This document shows, piece by piece, positions 6,207 to 14,855 of a stretch of DNA of 29,165 nucleotides (position 1 is its first letter; each line of letters opens with the position of its first letter). Source of the DNA: HGM10836 sp045580645 (GTDB taxonomy: Bacteria; Bacillota_I; Bacilli_A; RF39; UBA660). The notes under the pieces were generated by a model. That model made no database searches. It saw only the letters and a list, made by a program, of their open reading frames with translations, and had not been told where the DNA came from. The DNA lies in the NCBI GenBank assembly GCA_045580645.1, contig JAZNOG010000003.1, positions 1 to 29,165 of the forward strand, in the 5' to 3' direction. Made by a program: the position numbers and the translations under genes.

Positions 6207-8261
6207 TTAATGCACCCAATGGGTCGATACTTCAGCTTTTGCTGGAATTTTACTGAATTTACAATACTCCTTTGAAGCCTCTTCCATATGATACTCCAAT
6301 ACTTTATAAGTATCTGTAAGCTCTTCAGGATACTCTATACAAATCTCATCATGTACTACTGCTACAATCTTGACTTTATCAAATAGATTATTCTTAATAA
6401 TAAATTTAAAGAAATTAGTACAAGCTAATTTAGTGATGCAAGCACCTGTTCCTTGGGTACAAGCATTTCTAGCTAATCTATCCCATTTTGATGCTGCTTG
6501 AAAATGTTCTCTTACTTCTAAGGCTACTCTACTGGTAGTACCTTTATGGTTATTTCTGTAATCTTCCCAAAACTCTTGAGTAAAGGATTTCTGTCTTTCT
6601 AACCATTTATCATGGTCCCACCAATACATTTTATGTCCAGTATATTTATTGATAAGGACATAACCATTTTGCCTTACAAATCTGGAACCTTCTCTAGCAA
6701 ATCTAGAAATGCCTGAGAAACCTTTGTCTAGTCTATCTATATATTCCTGTGCTTGTTCTACACTACAATTAGCACTTTGGGCTATTGTAGGAGCTGCTGC
6801 ACCAAACATATAAGCAAACTCTACAGCTTTCACAGCTTTTCTCCATTGAGGTGCTTTAGACTTTACATCTGCTACACAAGTACATCCTAATTCTTCACAT
6901 TCTTTTCTAAATACCATCCAAGCAAACAGACTATGTGTGTCTTTAGAGCCATAAAGAAACTCATTTTGGAACTCTATATCATTATAAATATCAGCTCCTA
7001 AATAAGATTCCATAGCACTATAGTCACAACTACAGAATACATTGCCTTTATCACTTACAAATGCTCCTCTAGTAGCATCATCAGCAGGTAATTGTTGAAG
7101 ATTAGGGAAGCTACATTCAGAAGGTCTAAGCTTCTTTACTTTAGCTAAATCATCATCAGATTGTTTAGAACCACAAGACATTCTACCACTTGATGCTCCT
7201 AAAGACTTATATACAGTATGTATTCTTCCTGTTCTAGGATTAATAGCATTAAGATGACCTTGACCATAAGTAGAACATACTTTACTAGATTCCTTATAAT
7301 CAAAATATAACTTTAAGAATTCATCATTAATGCCTTTCTGACCTTTAAGATACTTTTCAAGTACACTATCCTTATCTTCTCCTGTTTTCTTATCTTGTGT
7401 AGTAGTGTTAAATCCTAACTTCTTAGCTAATTTGACTACCTGAGTAGAACTATCCCAATTAATAGTACATTTAGGTTCCAAATCAAATCCTTCAAATAAG
7501 TTGCCTTGTCTATCAATTTTATAGTATTCAGATAATCCTCTGTTTACTACAAATCTATCCAAAGCTTTCTTTCTCACTTCAAGACTCTCTTGGTCTTTAG
7601 CCATTTTAGCTTTCCATTTAGATTCATCCAATTTAATACCACACCATTCAAGATATGATACGGCAGGAATAAAGTCACATTCTAATTTAGCTCCTAATAG
7701 ACATTGCTTCTTTTTACAATCAGCTACTTGAGACCACATAATATCTTCCAACCACTTTACATCATTGGCAGCATATACAATAACCTCAGTATCCAAACCT
7801 CTCCATATAATCTGACCTCGGATAGATTTATCTATATCTATGCTTAATCTTCTTTGTGCAATGGAAGCTAAGGAATAACTGATTATACCACTAGGATATC
7901 CTAAATAAAGAAGCTGTTCTACAATCATAGTATCGTATACATATAATGGTATGATACCATAATTATAAAGAAACTGTAAGTCAAACTTCAGGTTTTGTCC
8001 TACCAATAGAGTATTTTCAAGAATGTCTTTATAGATAGTAATATCTATTGTAGTACAATCTATAACTATTTGAAAATCCTTCTCTTTGTTACCAAATTGA
8101 ATACATAATATACTACAAAGTCTTGCATTTCTACCAGTAGTTTCACTATCATATTGAAGAACTTTACAGTCATTTAACAGCTGTAAAGACTCTTCAATAG
8201 TAATAGTTTTGTATTCAGGATTCTCAAATAGTTTCTGTTCTCTAGTAACAAGATAAATCAT
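6207..8261 (-). CDS. polA: DNA polymerase I family A (3'-5' exonuclease plus polymerase)
   Basis: The replicative DNA polymerase of the phage, 684 aa, without a 5' nuclease domain. The proofreading DnaQ-like domain (about 1-185) has D38-x-E40, N90-x3-D94 and the YxxxD motif Y163/D167. The polymerase domain has motif A as D413-Y-S-A-M-E-S-Y, motif B as R474-x3-K478-x3-F482 with F-G at 486-487 instead of Y-G, and motif C H637-D638-E639. Motif A differs from the usual DYSQIELR: R is replaced by Y and Q by A. All catalytic carboxylates are present, so an active proofreading enzyme is expected. Its ATG overlaps the upstream stop by one base. Confidence 0.96.
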   Translation of the reverse strand: MIYLVTREQKLFENPEYKTITIEESLQLLNDCKVLQYDSETTGRNARLCSILCIQFGNKEKDFQIVIDCTTIDITIYKDILENTLLVGQNLKFDLQFLYNYGIIPLYVYDTMIVEQLLYLGYPSGIISYSLASIAQRRLSIDIDKSIRGQIIWRGLDTEVIVYAANDVKWLEDIMWSQVADCKKKQCLLGAKLECDFIPAVSYLEWCGIKLDESKWKAKMAKDQESLEVRKKALDRFVVNRGLSEYYKIDRQGNLFEGFDLEPKCTINWDSSTQVVKLAKKLGFNTTTQDKKTGEDKDSVLEKYLKGQKGINDEFLKLYFDYKESSKVCSTYGQGHLNAINPRTGRIHTVYKSLGASSGRMSCGSKQSDDDLAKVKKLRPSECSFPNLQQLPADDATRGAFVSDKGNVFCSCDYSAMESYLGADIYNDIEFQNEFLYGSKDTHSLFAWMVFRKECEELGCTCVADVKSKAPQWRKAVKAVEFAYMFGAAAPTIAQSANCSVEQAQEYIDRLDKGFSGISRFAREGSRFVRQNGYVLINKYTGHKMYWWDHDKWLERQKSFTQEFWEDYRNNHKGTTSRVALEVREHFQAASKWDRLARNACTQGTGACITKLACTNFFKFIIKNNLFDKVKIVAVVHDEICIEYPEELTDTYKVLEYHMEEASKEYCKFSKIPAKAEVSTHWVH

Positions 8262-8530
8262 TATTCAAATGTTATAGTATAACCATACCCTTCAACATGG
8301 TCTATAGACTTTACTATAGCATCAGCTTCTTCAAGTCTATCTCCTACTGAAATCATAGGTCCTCCAGATGGGTCAATAAATTGATTTTTTCCATCACTTC
8401 TTCCTACTCTTAGTGTAGAATAGGCAGTTTTAAGAACAAAAGTCTTTGACTCAGAACCATCTGATTTAGGTAATTTTTTCAAGTAGTTTACTGTTTTATA
8501 CCTAGAATTTAATTGTATAATATCTTTCAT
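8261..8530 (-). CDS. Hypothetical protein, 89 aa
   Basis: Unrecognised beta-rich small protein: strands around KTFVLKTAYSTLRVGRS, a glycine-proline loop (FIDPSGGPMISVGD), then EEADAIVKSI and a C-terminal strand YGYTITFE. No cysteine or histidine cluster is present. It is wedged between the retropepsin-like gene (ATGA overlap, 4 nt) and polA (1-nt overlap), so it is translated with them. A polymerase accessory role is conceivable only from position. Confidence 0.7.
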   Translation of the reverse strand: MKDIIQLNSRYKTVNYLKKLPKSDGSESKTFVLKTAYSTLRVGRSDGKNQFIDPSGGPMISVGDRLEEADAIVKSIDHVEGYGYTITFE

Positions 8531-9012
8531 TTCTTTGAAAAAGCTACCAACTCATTAAAGTCCAGAATGTATCCATACTTTCTAAAGAATTCACTACCAA
8601 TAATACCAATCATATTTACACCTGATTCAGTTTTTACTTGGTCTATTGCATTCTGCATATCAAGAACCTGAAAATCTTCAGTGTAATTATTGTTCTTATA
8701 GGACAAATCAATAGAAACATAAGATACTTCTCTCTTAACTCCATCTACTCCAAACAGACTTCCAGTATTATTTGATGCAGTATAGGTAATAGACTCCAAT
8801 GCAGATTGATTAATAACTGATAGAGAAGAACCTGTATCCAACAAGAAGTTAAACTTCTTATCTCCCTGATAGAATGTCACAATAGGAAGACTGGTTAAAT
8901 CCATAGATTCCCTAAAAGACATAGTTTCTTTCCTGTTGCACTCCTCGACACCATTAACAATAGTGGCTACGGCTGCTACAAGAATCAAAATAACTAAAAA
9001 TTCCCACATCAT
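8527..9012 (-). CDS. Membrane-anchored retropepsin-like aspartic protease
   Basis: The first ~21 residues (MMWEFLVILILVAAVATIVNG) form a membrane anchor or uncleaved signal. The rest is a single-lobe retroviral-type aspartyl protease: IVTFYQGDKKFNFLLDTGSS with catalytic D59-T60-G61, a flap-like hairpin region, and IIGSEFFRKYGYILDF near the C-terminus, corresponding to the second conserved element (hydrophobic-G, then a strand with D-F). At 161 aa it would act as a homodimer, like retropepsins. The topology could place the protease in the periplasm if the anchor is exported. The target is unknown. It follows dut by 1 nt and overlaps the next gene by 4 nt. Confidence 0.85.
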   Translation of the reverse strand: MMWEFLVILILVAAVATIVNGVEECNRKETMSFRESMDLTSLPIVTFYQGDKKFNFLLDTGSSLSVINQSALESITYTASNNTGSLFGVDGVKREVSYVSIDLSYKNNNYTEDFQVLDMQNAIDQVKTESGVNMIGIIGSEFFRKYGYILDFNELVAFSKK

Positions 9013-9013
9013 A

Positions 9014-9526
9014 TCATTTTACTCCTGTGCTATTGAAACCTCCTCTATCTTCTCCCTCATAATCATCTACAAATTCAAATTCAATTTTGCTTGTAAACAA
9101 CCATTTAATCTTCTGCCAAACAGTAGCTTTCTGACTAAGCTGAATTCTAAACTGACAGATTCTTTCTCCTTCATTGATAATACATTCTCTAAGAGCAATC
9201 ATCTGATAAGACCATTGGTCATTAGGACCACTATAGCTACTATCAATAATACCTTGAGAATTTGCCAAGATAGAACCATAGTTATTGAATGTTCCACTTC
9301 TAGGAAGAATATGTGCTTCAAACCCTTCAGGAAGTTGCATACCAATTCCAAGAGGAATCTTATGGTCATCAAATACTAATGTTCTCTTATCTCTTTTTCC
9401 ATTGAGAGTATTAGCGTAAGGTGCATCCAAATGATATGTATTAGCTGCCCTAAGGTCTATCCATTCACCTTTCTTAATAGACTCAAACATGCAATTCTTA
9501 TTAAAAAGTTTTACTTTAATTTTCAT
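9014..9526 (-). CDS. dut: dUTP diphosphatase (dUTPase)
   Basis: Hydrolyses dUTP to dUMP and PPi, preventing uracil incorporation and supplying substrate for ThyX. All five trimeric-dUTPase motifs are visible: motif 1 WIDLRAA (22-28), motif 2 PRSGTF (75-80), motif 3 GIIDSSYSGP (92-101) with catalytic D95 and Y98, motif 4 GERICQFRI (120-128), and the glycine-rich motif 5 RGGFNSTGVK at the very C-terminus (161-170). About 20 extra residues (WQKIKWLFTSKIEF) lie between motifs 4 and 5, so the protein is slightly longer than the typical ~150 aa. It overlaps nrdG upstream by 11 nt. Confidence 0.95.
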   Translation of the reverse strand: MKIKVKLFNKNCMFESIKKGEWIDLRAANTYHLDAPYANTLNGKRDKRTLVFDDHKIPLGIGMQLPEGFEAHILPRSGTFNNYGSILANSQGIIDSSYSGPNDQWSYQMIALRECIINEGERICQFRIQLSQKATVWQKIKWLFTSKIEFEFVDDYEGEDRGGFNSTGVK

Positions 9527-9998
9527 GTTTTCTAAATTTATAAGTTATATCTCTTAACTGATAGTTATGATTATCAAAATCATAATCTACTCTATACATT
9601 ATTTGATTTGTGGTTTCTTTATCTAATCCTCCTAATTTAGGAATATAAGGTCCAATCTTAATGTAGTGAAAGTTCTTTATATCTATTTCATCAGGAATAT
9701 ATTGTCTACCACTATACCATGCTACTTTTAAGTCTAGTTCTTCAGTAACCCATTTAGCTAATCTATTGATTCTTTTTGGGTCACTATCACCACCCATAAA
9801 GCATATACATGTAATACCTTCAGTTTCAGTACCTAATGTAGTAAGCTCCTCTATTGATAAATCCTTCCCTACATTCTCTGCCAAGTAAGGGCTATGACAG
9901 CCCTCACAATGACATGGACAATTAGAAATATTTATAGCCAAAGTTACTTCATCAGGTACTTCCTGAAATACCACTTTAGTATCTACATACTTCAACAT
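9516..9998 (-). CDS. nrdG: Anaerobic ribonucleotide reductase activase NrdG
   Basis: A radical SAM enzyme that generates the glycyl radical on NrdD. The [4Fe-4S] ligands are C27-x3-C31-x2-C34 within NCPCHCEGCHSPYL, followed by the family's ICFMGGDSDP loop, which corresponds to the SAM-contacting GGDP region, and a WYSGR segment. It is 160 aa, the normal NrdG size. It overlaps the nrdD stop by 7 nt, giving the conserved nrdD-nrdG order. This pair requires anoxia and fits a gut anaerobe host. Confidence 0.94.
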   Translation of the reverse strand: MLKYVDTKVVFQEVPDEVTLAINISNCPCHCEGCHSPYLAENVGKDLSIEELTTLGTETEGITCICFMGGDSDPKRINRLAKWVTEELDLKVAWYSGRQYIPDEIDIKNFHYIKIGPYIPKLGGLDKETTNQIMYRVDYDFDNHNYQLRDITYKFRKHEN

Positions 9999-12202
9999 AC
10001 TTCTTTACTATAAGTTCTCTTAGCTGCTTCTACTTGTCTATCACTACCAAATGCTTTAATAGGTCTAAGATACCCAATAACACGAGTATACCAAGTAATA
10101 TTACTTTTACCACATTTAGGACATACTTTGATAGGTGCCTTTACAATATACCCACAATCTTCACACTTACTATTAGGAATATTAAATGTAAAGTAGTTAG
10201 TACCTTGTTGAATAGCAAAGTCAATTAGCTTTAAGTACTGATTCATTGACAAGTGTTCCTCTAAGTTAATGTGAGCAGCACTACCACCATCTGTATATTG
10301 ATATGTTTGCTTACCATGTAAGATAAATTTATCTAATACAGAAGTATCATCATGGGCATTATAGAAGTATGAGTTATATAAGTTTACATCATCGGGAACT
10401 TTATATCCATCTTCTTTGTCCCACTTATAGTTTTTACCTCCCAATCCTTCTGCTGGAACTACTTCACTATTAAACAAGAAAGGTCTTTTCTTATCTTGAA
10501 TAGAGTGTTTCTTATTTTGCTCTTTGATAGTACCTAAAACCAATTGTAAGAATGAAATATAATCCTTGTTATTATTCACTTCAAGACCTAAGAATCTAGC
10601 AGCTTCATTAAGACCGTTAATACCAATAGTACTATATAGTTTATTTATGAATATATAACCCCCATTAGATGCAGCAAACATTCCTTTATCTTCTTCATCA
10701 TACAACATTGTCTTGAAGGCAATATGATACTTGTAAACTCTTTCTAGAATGTCAATAAGATAATTTCTTAGTCCTGCATATAAACCTCTTGAATTATTTT
10801 TGAAAGTGTTTAGAAATTCTTCTTTAGTTATAGGTCTTTTGTCCTCTTTTCCTATTGTCTGAATACTCATACCTCTAAAGAAATCCTGAACAATTCTATT
10901 GATATTAAGAGTAATTACATTACAACTACCTGTCATTACACCTGTAAGACCTGATATAGGATTAAAGGTATTCTCTGCTAACTCATTTCTAAGTCTACAA
11001 CAAGAAGCTAAACTATCAGCACTATCACTGATATATGTAAAGAACGAGTGACCTTTAGCATACATTGAAGCACAAAGATTCTTATAGTCCTTATCTATAA
11101 TATCTTTACCATCATGTACCATTGCAAAAGTTTCAACTGGAAAGGTTAACACCTGCTTCAATCTAACATTATTAAACCATTCCATAAACATTCTCTGCAA
11201 AGTATCTACTGCTTCCCATTCAGGTCTTGTTCCATCAGGATAATAAAATTCTTCAAAGAGAGAAGTAAAGTATGTCTTATCATAGTATGATATATTTGTG
11301 AATGGTGATTGATAACTTCTATTGCCAGCTGGTTGGTTGATACCCCATACAAATTGTTTAAATGCTTTAATGATACTTTCTCTAATAGTTCTTGGTATTA
11401 AAGCATGGTCAGAAGTAGCACTGCAATCCAATTTTTCATACCAGTTATCTCCAAATTCTTTAATTACATAATAGTTAAGAGCAATAAAGTATTCACCAAA
11501 AGCTACTGCACCTTTACATTGAGAAGACAGCAAGAAAGCAAGATTAGTAATCTGCCCACTAAATGACTGTAAATCATTAGGAGGACCAGGAGTTACTCCA
11601 TCAATATTACCTACACCTTCAATCATTAAAGGATAAAGACTTACTGCCATACAATACTGCTTTAATACAGGAGTAGATGCTTCATCATGTGTATAGATGA
11701 TATGATGATTCAAATCTTTTTCATATTGCTTGGCTACTTCAGGATATAGCTTATTCAGTTCATCCTTCATTCTCTGTCTTTGAATGATTCTGTTAGTAGT
11801 TTTGTATACTTCACCTTCAAGATTAGCTACATTCTTCATAGTAACATTAGCATTAGAATCTGTTTCTGATGAAGTTGCAGCATTGTCAGTAGATTGGCTA
11901 TACTTATCCATATAATTCAATCTATCTTTTATGAATCTTGCCTGATTGTGTTGCTCTCTATAAATGATATACTTCTTTGCAACATCAAAGTGTTTATCAT
12001 TCATTAGGATGTCTTCTACTTTATTTTGTATTTCCTCAATGCCTATAGTATCTCCCTCTAGAGTACTGAATAGTGCATTTAATGTGTTGTGTAAGTATAT
12101 TGGCATTTTCTTATTACAAGAGAGAAATGCTTTATCTACAGCATTAATAATCTTGCCAATATTAAATTCCTCTATACTGCCATCTCTTTTTACTACCTGC
12201 AT
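9992..12202 (-). CDS. nrdD: Anaerobic ribonucleoside-triphosphate reductase NrdD
   Basis: The class III reductase converts NTPs to dNTPs using a glycyl radical. The N-terminus is an ATP-cone regulatory domain (VVKRDGSIEEFNIGKI). The long catalytic barrel includes HALIPRTIRES- and NQPAGNRSYQSPF-type segments and SGLTGVMTGSCNVITLNINR. The C-terminal zinc site is C680-x2-C683 and C694-x2-C697, and the radical loop is TRVIGYL with G710. All key regions are present at a normal length of 736 aa, so I see no intein or intron here even though this gene is a common insertion target. The leader before ATG is a long A-run without Shine-Dalgarno sequence. Confidence 0.96.
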   Translation of the reverse strand: MQVVKRDGSIEEFNIGKIINAVDKAFLSCNKKMPIYLHNTLNALFSTLEGDTIGIEEIQNKVEDILMNDKHFDVAKKYIIYREQHNQARFIKDRLNYMDKYSQSTDNAATSSETDSNANVTMKNVANLEGEVYKTTNRIIQRQRMKDELNKLYPEVAKQYEKDLNHHIIYTHDEASTPVLKQYCMAVSLYPLMIEGVGNIDGVTPGPPNDLQSFSGQITNLAFLLSSQCKGAVAFGEYFIALNYYVIKEFGDNWYEKLDCSATSDHALIPRTIRESIIKAFKQFVWGINQPAGNRSYQSPFTNISYYDKTYFTSLFEEFYYPDGTRPEWEAVDTLQRMFMEWFNNVRLKQVLTFPVETFAMVHDGKDIIDKDYKNLCASMYAKGHSFFTYISDSADSLASCCRLRNELAENTFNPISGLTGVMTGSCNVITLNINRIVQDFFRGMSIQTIGKEDKRPITKEEFLNTFKNNSRGLYAGLRNYLIDILERVYKYHIAFKTMLYDEEDKGMFAASNGGYIFINKLYSTIGINGLNEAARFLGLEVNNNKDYISFLQLVLGTIKEQNKKHSIQDKKRPFLFNSEVVPAEGLGGKNYKWDKEDGYKVPDDVNLYNSYFYNAHDDTSVLDKFILHGKQTYQYTDGGSAAHINLEEHLSMNQYLKLIDFAIQQGTNYFTFNIPNSKCEDCGYIVKAPIKVCPKCGKSNITWYTRVIGYLRPIKAFGSDRQVEAAKRTYSKEVC

Positions 12203-12204
12203 GT

Positions 12205-12453
12205 TTATTTTTTTTTTATTTTATCAAAATCATCCCACAATTTTCTAATAGTACTTTTGGTCTCTTCTTCAATATCCGTTACTAATGGAATATCAGGAGC
12301 TTTAACTCCTTTCATATGCTCTACCCCTTCATATATATCTATAGGACAATACTCCATATTATTCAGATATAATTCAGATGAAGTAGGAGAGTCATCTCCA
12401 TTCCAATAAAATCTTAAATATCGTTTATTAAAGTTGTTATTAAGTACATTCAT
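12205..12453 (-). CDS. Hypothetical protein, 82 aa
   Basis: Unrecognised. It has an N-terminal strand-rich segment (NKRYLRFYWNGDD), a middle with a CPIDIYEGV strand, and a charged C-terminal helix (EEETKSTIRKLWDDFDKIKKK). It overlaps the nuclease gene upstream by 4 nt (ATGA) and sits 2 nt before nrdD, so it belongs to the same operon. A small accessory to the nuclease or reductase is possible, but nothing in the sequence specifies it. Confidence 0.65.
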   Translation of the reverse strand: MNVLNNNFNKRYLRFYWNGDDSPTSSELYLNNMEYCPIDIYEGVEHMKGVKAPDIPLVTDIEEETKSTIRKLWDDFDKIKKK

Positions 12454-13502
12454 AATAAATTTAAGTATTTTCTTAAATCATTAGGACCAGTCTCATTAAT
12501 GCCCATAGGAACTCTTGGTCTGGAAGAGAGATAAGAAGAGAGTTCTTCACCAATAACAAATGGACTTCTCATAATAATTTGGTTATTCTTACCAAAGTTG
12601 AGAGTTCCTGATGCTTGTGTAAATGGACAATTCCATACTAATGGTGTCAATGTCCTTCTATTGACTACAATAAAATCATAGTCAAGTAGTTTGAAGTCTT
12701 TATAGTACTCATCCTTATCCATATTCTGCCTGATAATAGCCCAATATAATCTGGCTTGAATATCATACCTCCAATCTACAAAAGACTTATAGAAGTCCCA
12801 TTCTGTATGAGAACTAGTCTTTAAATCTACAGGTTTTACCCACTTCTCCTTATGATTGACTATTATCAAGTCAGCCATATTCCTATATCCTACTCCATTG
12901 AATACTCCTTTAAACTTTAACTGATAATATCTTTCAATATCTGGTTCAAAAGGATTATCTTCTGCAAAATAGAATTTAGTGGATTGACTCTCTTTAAGTG
13001 CCTTTACTGCATTACATACATCTTGGTATGTCTGAGTATCTAGTATAGTTTTACTGCCTGATATAAACAATAAGTTATAATAGTCAGCACCCTTTTCCTT
13101 AACTACCTTAGCTCTAGTTTCAGGTTTCCAATTCATCTGATAACTCTGATATTCAGTTTCCTTAATGATAGCATCATCAGGAATAGTAACAAGACTCCTA
13201 TAGGAATCTCCATACTGACTGAATAAAGATTTTACCATCTTTATAATAGAATCTGGTGTAGAAGGAAACTCTGCTACTATAAATCTTTCATCAAACTCTT
13301 CTTGACCACCTGTGATAATACTATCAACAGCACTACCAAAAGTAAGTGAAGGAGTTTCTATTCTATCAAATAACTTGTCCAAGTTATTGAATCCTTCCCT
13401 TTCATATCTGGCAATGGTAGAATAGCTTAATGATGGGTCTGCTCTATACTCTTCTTCAGTAACATTCCAAGATATATCCAATAAAGATTTTCTTTCCATC
13501 AA
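12450..13502 (-). CDS. PD-(D/E)XK exonuclease, RecE/Cas4-like
   Basis: The N-terminal part has the layout of phage RecE/exonuclease VIII-type proteins: YSTIARYEREGFNNLDKLFD followed by a LTFGSAVDSIIT helix containing the expected conserved small residues. The catalytic core is NMADLIIVNHKEKWVKPVDLKTS, with D in the strand after A, then D-x-K as the (D/E)XK element; a Q-A-R-L-Y-W helix after it matches the QxxxY motif of this branch. This predicts a 5'-3' DNA exonuclease that makes single-stranded tails for annealing, which suits the Sak4-like ATPase encoded upstream. It has no cysteine cluster, so it is nearer RecE than iron-sulfur Cas4. ATGA overlap with the upstream gene. Confidence 0.82.
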   Translation of the reverse strand: MMERKSLLDISWNVTEEEYRADPSLSYSTIARYEREGFNNLDKLFDRIETPSLTFGSAVDSIITGGQEEFDERFIVAEFPSTPDSIIKMVKSLFSQYGDSYRSLVTIPDDAIIKETEYQSYQMNWKPETRAKVVKEKGADYYNLLFISGSKTILDTQTYQDVCNAVKALKESQSTKFYFAEDNPFEPDIERYYQLKFKGVFNGVGYRNMADLIIVNHKEKWVKPVDLKTSSHTEWDFYKSFVDWRYDIQARLYWAIIRQNMDKDEYYKDFKLLDYDFIVVNRRTLTPLVWNCPFTQASGTLNFGKNNQIIMRSPFVIGEELSSYLSSRPRVPMGINETGPNDLRKYLNLL

Positions 13503-13816
13503 TAATAGTTTTCATTAAAATCTTCATTACTTAATTCTTCATAGATGTCATCATCTTCCTGTTCAGGTAATTCCAACATGGAGTAATAAGCATCTACCTC
13601 AGCTTTGAGTTGTTGTAGCTTTTCAGTATCTACCTTCAAATACTCCTCTCTAGGATTATCTTTGCGGAGTCCTTTCTTTACTTTTACAATAGCAGAATCC
13701 ACTAACATCTTTAAAGATTCAAAATCTCTATCTTTCAAGAATTTATGTCCCAGAGCTACATCTCTTTCTGGTAAAGAGGATATTAATCCTCTTATTCTAT
13801 CAATTGGACTACTCAT
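13499..13816 (-). CDS. Hypothetical acidic-tailed protein, 105 aa
   Basis: Unrecognised helical protein. The N-terminal 70 residues are amphipathic helices (DRIRGLISSLPERD, ESLKMLVDSAIVKVKKGLRK), with a coiled-coil-like segment (EKLQQLKAEVDAYYSMLEL). The last 25 residues are strongly acidic (EQEDDDIYEELSNEDF). It overlaps both neighbours (8 nt and 4 nt) between two predicted nucleases. The order nuclease, this protein, RecE-like exonuclease suggests a nuclease partner, but that is positional inference. Confidence 0.7.
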   Translation of the reverse strand: MSSPIDRIRGLISSLPERDVALGHKFLKDRDFESLKMLVDSAIVKVKKGLRKDNPREEYLKVDTEKLQQLKAEVDAYYSMLELPEQEDDDIYEELSNEDFNENYY

Positions 13817-14303
13817 AACTCTTGATAATTTCTATTGCCTGTAAGAGTTGTCTCTTGGTATACACCTCAAAATACAGTGACCTCTCCCCTTTCTCAAGAA
13901 ACTGATTATCAAGATACTTGATGAACATCTTTTTCTTTATATAAAATACATCATTCTCAACTCCTTTAGCTTCAATATATACATTTATATCATTATACTT
14001 GAAATAGAAGTCAGGTGTGTATCTTATACCAATTATTTTTCCAGTTTTCTGTATCAATATCTTGGATGGACAATTATTTTCCCCTTCTGCAAGTCTACTT
14101 TCTTGCTGCTTGCTAGTTTCCTTATCATAATAAGGAGTTATAGGTTGAAATCCTTCCCATAAGGTAAAGGTAGTAGGTTCATATTGAGGCTCAAATCCTT
14201 GTTGAAGAAGAGTATTATAAATACCCTTCTCCAATTGGGACTTGAATGTAATTTTATCTAGATTACTCTGTGTGGCATTTCTAATCTTTTTATTTACTGC
14301 CAC
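13809..14303 (-). CDS. PD-(D/E)XK endonuclease, DUF1064-like
   Basis: The core matches DUF1064/T7 endonuclease I-like phage nucleases: a first acidic residue in FKSQLEKGIYNTLLQQGF, then RYTPDFYFKYNDINVYIEAKG giving the P-D and E-x-K catalytic pair. These enzymes are predicted to resolve recombination intermediates or cut branched DNA. The start is uncertain. An ATG at 14357 would overlap the upstream gene by 68 nt and add a poorly conserved-looking leader. A GTG at 14303 gives 164 aa, begins just before the KKIRN segment typical of the family start, and reduces the overlap to 14 nt; I prefer it. The downstream 105-residue gene overlaps its end by 8 nt. Confidence 0.78.
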   Translation of the reverse strand: MAVNKKIRNATQSNLDKITFKSQLEKGIYNTLLQQGFEPQYEPTTFTLWEGFQPITPYYDKETSKQQESRLAEGENNCPSKILIQKTGKIIGIRYTPDFYFKYNDINVYIEAKGVENDVFYIKKKMFIKYLDNQFLEKGERSLYFEVYTKRQLLQAIEIIKSYE

Positions 14304-14838
14304 TAAACATCTCTTTAAGAATATCCTTTGTAATCTTACATGCAATTCTAGCATCATCTACAGACCTAAAGGCTGCAAAGTTCTTGTAGTTCTTGATGTG
14401 TGCCTTATTAGCCTTTGTAATTCTACCATCAAACAAAGAAATTACATAGATTTCAGGACTATCCTGAATATGGTCAGTATATTTCTTATCCAATTCAATG
14501 GCAATTTCTCTAAGTACCATAGAGAAAGCAGCAGCAGGAAGAATAGTATCTACATTGTTAAGATAATTGTATGCCTTTTCAACCTTCCAATTAAGTCTCT
14601 TTGCAATCTTTTCAATGTAGTAATTCAATTCCATAGGAACTTCATTGGTATTTTCCTTATTCTTTTTATACTTCAGGACAATACCTGCTTGCTCAAGAAT
14701 AGGAAGAGTGTCTTCAGTGACTACAACACATTCAGTTACATTAATTTCACCTAGCATAGGATGAGTAAATGTCTTTACATTAGAAATTGTGTCACCTACT
14801 TTTACTTCCTTACCATTTGTTAAATAATACTTTTCCAT
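14290..14838 (-). CDS. Hypothetical protein, 182 aa
   Basis: Unrecognised. It begins MEKYYLTNGKEVKVGDTIS, an SH3-like or small-barrel style opening, followed by HPMLGEINVTECVVVTED and a helical second half (NYYIEKIAKRLNWKVEKAYNYL) that ends KDILKEMFSGSK. I chose the ATG at 14838, 17 nt after the ung stop and behind an A/T-rich leader like those of its neighbours. An in-frame ATG at 14874 would overlap ung and add twelve hydrophobic residues. Co-transcribed with ung and the DUF1064-like nuclease. Confidence 0.72.
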   Translation of the reverse strand: MEKYYLTNGKEVKVGDTISNVKTFTHPMLGEINVTECVVVTEDTLPILEQAGIVLKYKKNKENTNEVPMELNYYIEKIAKRLNWKVEKAYNYLNNVDTILPAAAFSMVLREIAIELDKKYTDHIQDSPEIYVISLFDGRITKANKAHIKNYKNFAAFRSVDDARIACKITKDILKEMFSGSK

Positions 14839-14855
14839 TTTTATTAAATTTAATA

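Noticed and set aside
9992..12202. Possible intein or intron in nrdD
   Set aside because: NrdD is a frequent insertion target, but ATP-cone, barrel, zinc and glycyl-radical motifs are in order at normal total length.
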